This document shows positions 61,307-64,000 of a stretch of DNA of 64,000 bases, piece after piece; position 1 is the first letter of the stretch, and each line of letters begins with the position of its first letter. The notes beneath the pieces are model-generated. The model had not been told where the DNA came from, ran no database searches, and worked only from the letters and a program-made list of their open reading frames with translations. The DNA comes from Sipunculus nudus (taxonomy: Eukaryota > Annelida > Sipuncula > Golfingiida > Sipunculidae), in NCBI GenBank assembly GCA_026874595.1, contig CM049312.1, positions 28,329,956 to 28,393,955 on the forward strand, in the 5' to 3' direction. Both the position numbers and the translations under genes were made by a program.

Positions 61307-61474
61307 TACTCAAATAAAGCATAACACACGAATGAGTATATGTTCAAACATTATCCATGAATGTTAAGGTGAGCAACCTTGGGAACTGGCAACATATGTG
61401 CTGGGGGATCTATGTGTAATTCTATTACATCTATTATGCCATCTAGGAAGTATAATAACATGACCGACAAATAA

Positions 61475-62431
61475 CTATGTGAATCGTGTTGTTACAGAAA
61501 TAAAGTTGTAAATATGGCCGAACATCTTACAGTTTTCATCATATGATAAATCGTCACTCCCCATTAAGAGAACCTTTATGTTTTGATAAGCATCAGGAAT
61601 GTTTTAGAGAAAATTCACTCTGTGTGTGGCATACAATAGACAAATTAACAAATAGTGTTCGGGGGTCTCCTCGTGCTGCCCAAAAGAACAAAATGGATTG
61701 TCAATACAATGGTTTGCGTACAGGTGAGCTTTCAACGAGCTACAACCCAGTCTCATTCTTGTGTGGAATATCTGTGCAGCTCAGCTTTCTCTAAAATGAC
61801 TAAAATGTACAGGGGGACTAGGTAAATTTCCTTCTATTCTTCTTTTAAAACTATGAATTGACGGACTATCTCTCGTCACCTGCTCTAAAGAATTCCCAGT
61901 TTTGTCGTAGACATAATAAACGAATTTAGTCTGGCCGAGGTGCGAGCTGCTGGTGCCCGCAAATCGGCTTTATTACGTAATTCGATTCTTGGGGAGTTTC
62001 CGACAGTGTTCGGTATTAGCTGGCATAGATATGCGGGTTGCAAACCCTTTAAGCATTTTTCAAAATAACACCAAATTTTTAACTCTTCGCCTCTCTGCTA
62101 GAGTTTGCCATCCTGTTTCAGTATAAATTAGTATATGACTGGTGCCTCTAGTGGCTGCAGCTAATTGAACCTGCTCGATTTGTTTTGTGTCTGCATCTGT
62201 GCAGCCGTCCCAAAGTTCACACGCATATTCTAAAATTGGCCAAATAAAAGATTTATATAATATTTCAAGTGTTTTCCTATTAAGTCTATACATCATGGTT
62301 CTAAGAATATCTACTCTTTTCCCAGCTTTGTCACAAATAAAATTTATATGATCCTTCCAGGTACCAACATTAATGAAAATTACTTCTAGATGTTTATGTG
62401 TTTTTACTTTTTCCAGTGGATCGCCAAACAT
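61475..62431 (-). pseudogene. LINE ORF2 C-terminal region (RT thumb and tail)
   Basis: 62060-62431 carries the post-RT region (TLEILYKSFIWPILEYACELW). It continues in other frames through ADLRAPAARTS and NSFIMSTTKL to RMRLGCSSLKAHLY and then C-S-F-G-Q-H-E-E-T-P-E-H-Y-L-L, a worn form of the CxCG...ETxEHYLL...C tail (second Cys replaced by Phe). At least three frame changes and an internal stop are present. Confidence 0.75.
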
Positions 62432-62522
62432 ATATAACGCCGGAGTATTAATAGTTTTTTTTACTGAAAATTACTACCTTACTGTTTACTTACTGTTTTA
62501 CCGTTACTTACTTTGACTGAAT

Positions 62523-63440
62523 TTAACGAACCACTTTTTTGCATGAAATATCATTATTCAGACTATTTGACATAGAAAACATATCGCCTCCGACAACAAA
62601 TAATGAAGCATCATCAGCATACAGTCTTATATTAGTCTTTACAAAATCTTTTATGTCATTTATAATAACAAGGAACAAAAGCGGTCCCAGTATTGAGCCC
62701 TGTGGTAACCATGCTGGAACATGCAAGTATGAAGAAGAAACATTATTTGAAATTACCCTTTGTTGTCTATTAGATAAATAATCCCGTAGCCAATCTAACA
62801 ATTTACCCCGGATACCAATGACACTCAGTCTGTACAATAGCCCGTCGTACCAGACTCTATCAAAGGCATTAGAGGTGTCCAGAGAGACAAATGAAGTTTC
62901 CTTTCCCGCATCCATTGCATTAGAAATTATGTCATATAATTCGCATAACTGATACGTACAAGCCGACTGTTCAGTGGTGAGTTTCTCATTTGAATATAAG
63001 AAATTAAAGAGGTACTTATAAACACACTTTTCAAATATTTTTCCTACAGAGCTCAGTAGTGACACAGGTATGTAATTACCCACATTTTGTTTACATCCTT
63101 TTTTGTGGATGGGGAGGACATTGGCTAGTTTCCACTGACATGGGAACCGTGCTTTGTCTAAAGACCAGTTAAACATCTGCGTCAGATCCTTTGTTAATGA
63201 ATATGCACACATTTTTAGCCTTGCGCGGGGATATACCGTCCGGTCCACATGCTTTGTTAGAATCTAAGCTGCTTAATATATCAAAAACATCTTGTTCTGA
63301 TATTGAGACTCTGTCCAATACCGCTGTGTCGTTGTCAGCCTTTTCTGATTCATTGGCAACGACGATATTGTCAACTGGAAGCGGAGGGATCGAATTTGAG
63401 ACAGATGTTTGTCTAAAGTATGTCTTAACCAGTTTCCACC
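62523..63440 (-). pseudogene. LINE reverse transcriptase domain
   Basis: The first part, KACGPDGIS, is in one frame (63191-63440) and the main domain in another (62523-63248). Motifs: NYIPVSLLS (usual NYRPISLLS), SLDTSNAFDRVW (motif A), LPQGSILGPLLF (motif B), LYADDASLF (motif C). In intact elements this enzyme reverse-transcribes at the nicked target. The frame break within the fingers region and later stops make it inactive. Confidence 0.88.
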
Positions 63441-63485
63441 ATAATTTTGATGGAACCGAAGTAGGGGGGGGGGTTCACCTTTTCG

Positions 63486-64000
63486 TCATTTTTTTATAAG
63501 ATTCATATTTCGCACTGCGTATCTGATCAATGACCATGTTACGAGCACGCCGAAAGAGAGCCCAGTACTCCTCTCTTTAGTCCGTTTAGCCCGAGTATGA
63601 AGCCTATTTCTATGTCTTGTGTGACTTCTGAGGTGACTGGTAAACCATTTTTCAACACAGCCGTCGATATCACGTGACATATCTATACGATGTCTAGCCA
63701 CTGTTGTATTAAGGCCAGGAACATTAGCTATGTCATATTTATAAATTTTTCTCTCGAAACATCCATTCTTTTTTAGTTGAATATAGACTGGATTGTGGTC
63801 ACTGCAGAAAGGCGGAATTGTACCTACCTCTAGAATTAGGTCATTGAACGTAACAGCAATTAGGTCAATACAAGTGGCACTACTATTAGTTATTCTAATG
63901 GGCTCATCTATCACATTGGTGAAGTTAAAAGTTGACATTATGCGTTTAAAAATCGTGCTTGGTGCGCTCGGGCTCATCATGTCTGCATTAAAGTCCCCTG
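63486..64000 (-). pseudogene. LINE endonuclease (AP-like), C-terminal half
   Basis: The minus strand enters at GDFNADM (the G-D-F-N metal-binding motif is right at the window edge). It continues with ATCIDLIAV and FCSDHNPVY, where S-D-H is the catalytic His motif of the exonuclease-endonuclease-phosphatase fold. A poly-G run near 63463-63472 coincides with the loss of frame into the RT linker. Confidence 0.85.

Larger units (their letters stand above)
61475..64000 (-). mobile_element. Decayed LINE (CR1/jockey-like non-LTR retrotransposon), cut by the right edge
   Basis: Read on the minus strand: endonuclease C-terminal half, RT, thumb, and a C-terminal Cys-rich tail. The strand has several frameshifts and stops, so it is a dead copy. 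The endonuclease N-terminus lies beyond the window. Clade placement is by general similarity only. Confidence 0.85.

Overview
This is an AT-rich, intron-rich stretch of animal nuclear DNA with very low coding density. The genes are split into small exons with GT/AG introns. The repeats include (TA)n tracts, a tRNA-derived SINE, a LINE, a tyrosine-recombinase retrotransposon, a pogo-type DNA element and several mini- and satellite arrays. This points to a marine invertebrate, most likely a mollusc or other lophotrochozoan, but the taxon is inferred from repeat style and no single gene proves it. There is no bacterial-style operon, CRISPR array or rRNA.

The backbone of the window is a local cluster of short-chain dehydrogenase/reductase (SDR) genes sharing one nine-exon architecture (exon sizes 37/140/93/139/41/70/37/64-67/180-183 nt, identical intron phases). 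From left to right: (0) the start of a minus-strand gene running off the left edge (exon 1 at 859-895; the window begins 4 nt inside its exon 2); (1) an intact plus-strand gene, 2773-25188, 267 aa; (2) an intact minus-strand gene, 31062-42161, 267 aa; (3) a minus-strand pseudogene, about 45443-52467, which is an inverted paralogue of gene 1; (4) a minus-strand pseudogene, 54049-57805, a paralogue of gene 2. Introns and flanks also align. Gene 0 and gene 2 share promoter and intron 1, pseudogene 3 shares intron 7 with gene 1, and 28.5-31.9 kb aligns with 50.0-55.3 kb.

The introns hold the mobile DNA. Gene 1 intron 1 carries a 2-kb satellite (4338-6420), an inverted repeat pair (about 3420-3910 and 9090-9500) and a 1.5-kb pogo-like element (7556-9057). 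Gene 1 intron 6 carries a decayed antisense Ngaro/DIRS-type retrotransposon (about 17.9-21.7 kb) with Gag, RT, RNase H, tyrosine recombinase and SGNH-hydrolase remnants. Gene 2 carries a SINE (31.9-32.2 kb), a 30-bp minisatellite (34.7-35.6 kb) and a gag relic (40.5-41.1 kb).

The right end, 58-64 kb, has GGTACA-repeat sequence, a possible last exon of a small cysteine-containing protein (60253-60474) and a decayed minus-strand LINE (61.5-64.0 kb) cut by the window edge. I see no wholly new system. The most informative features are the duplication history of the SDR cluster, the shared origin of the satellite and a dispersed repeat, and a splice acceptor built on a (TA)n microsatellite.
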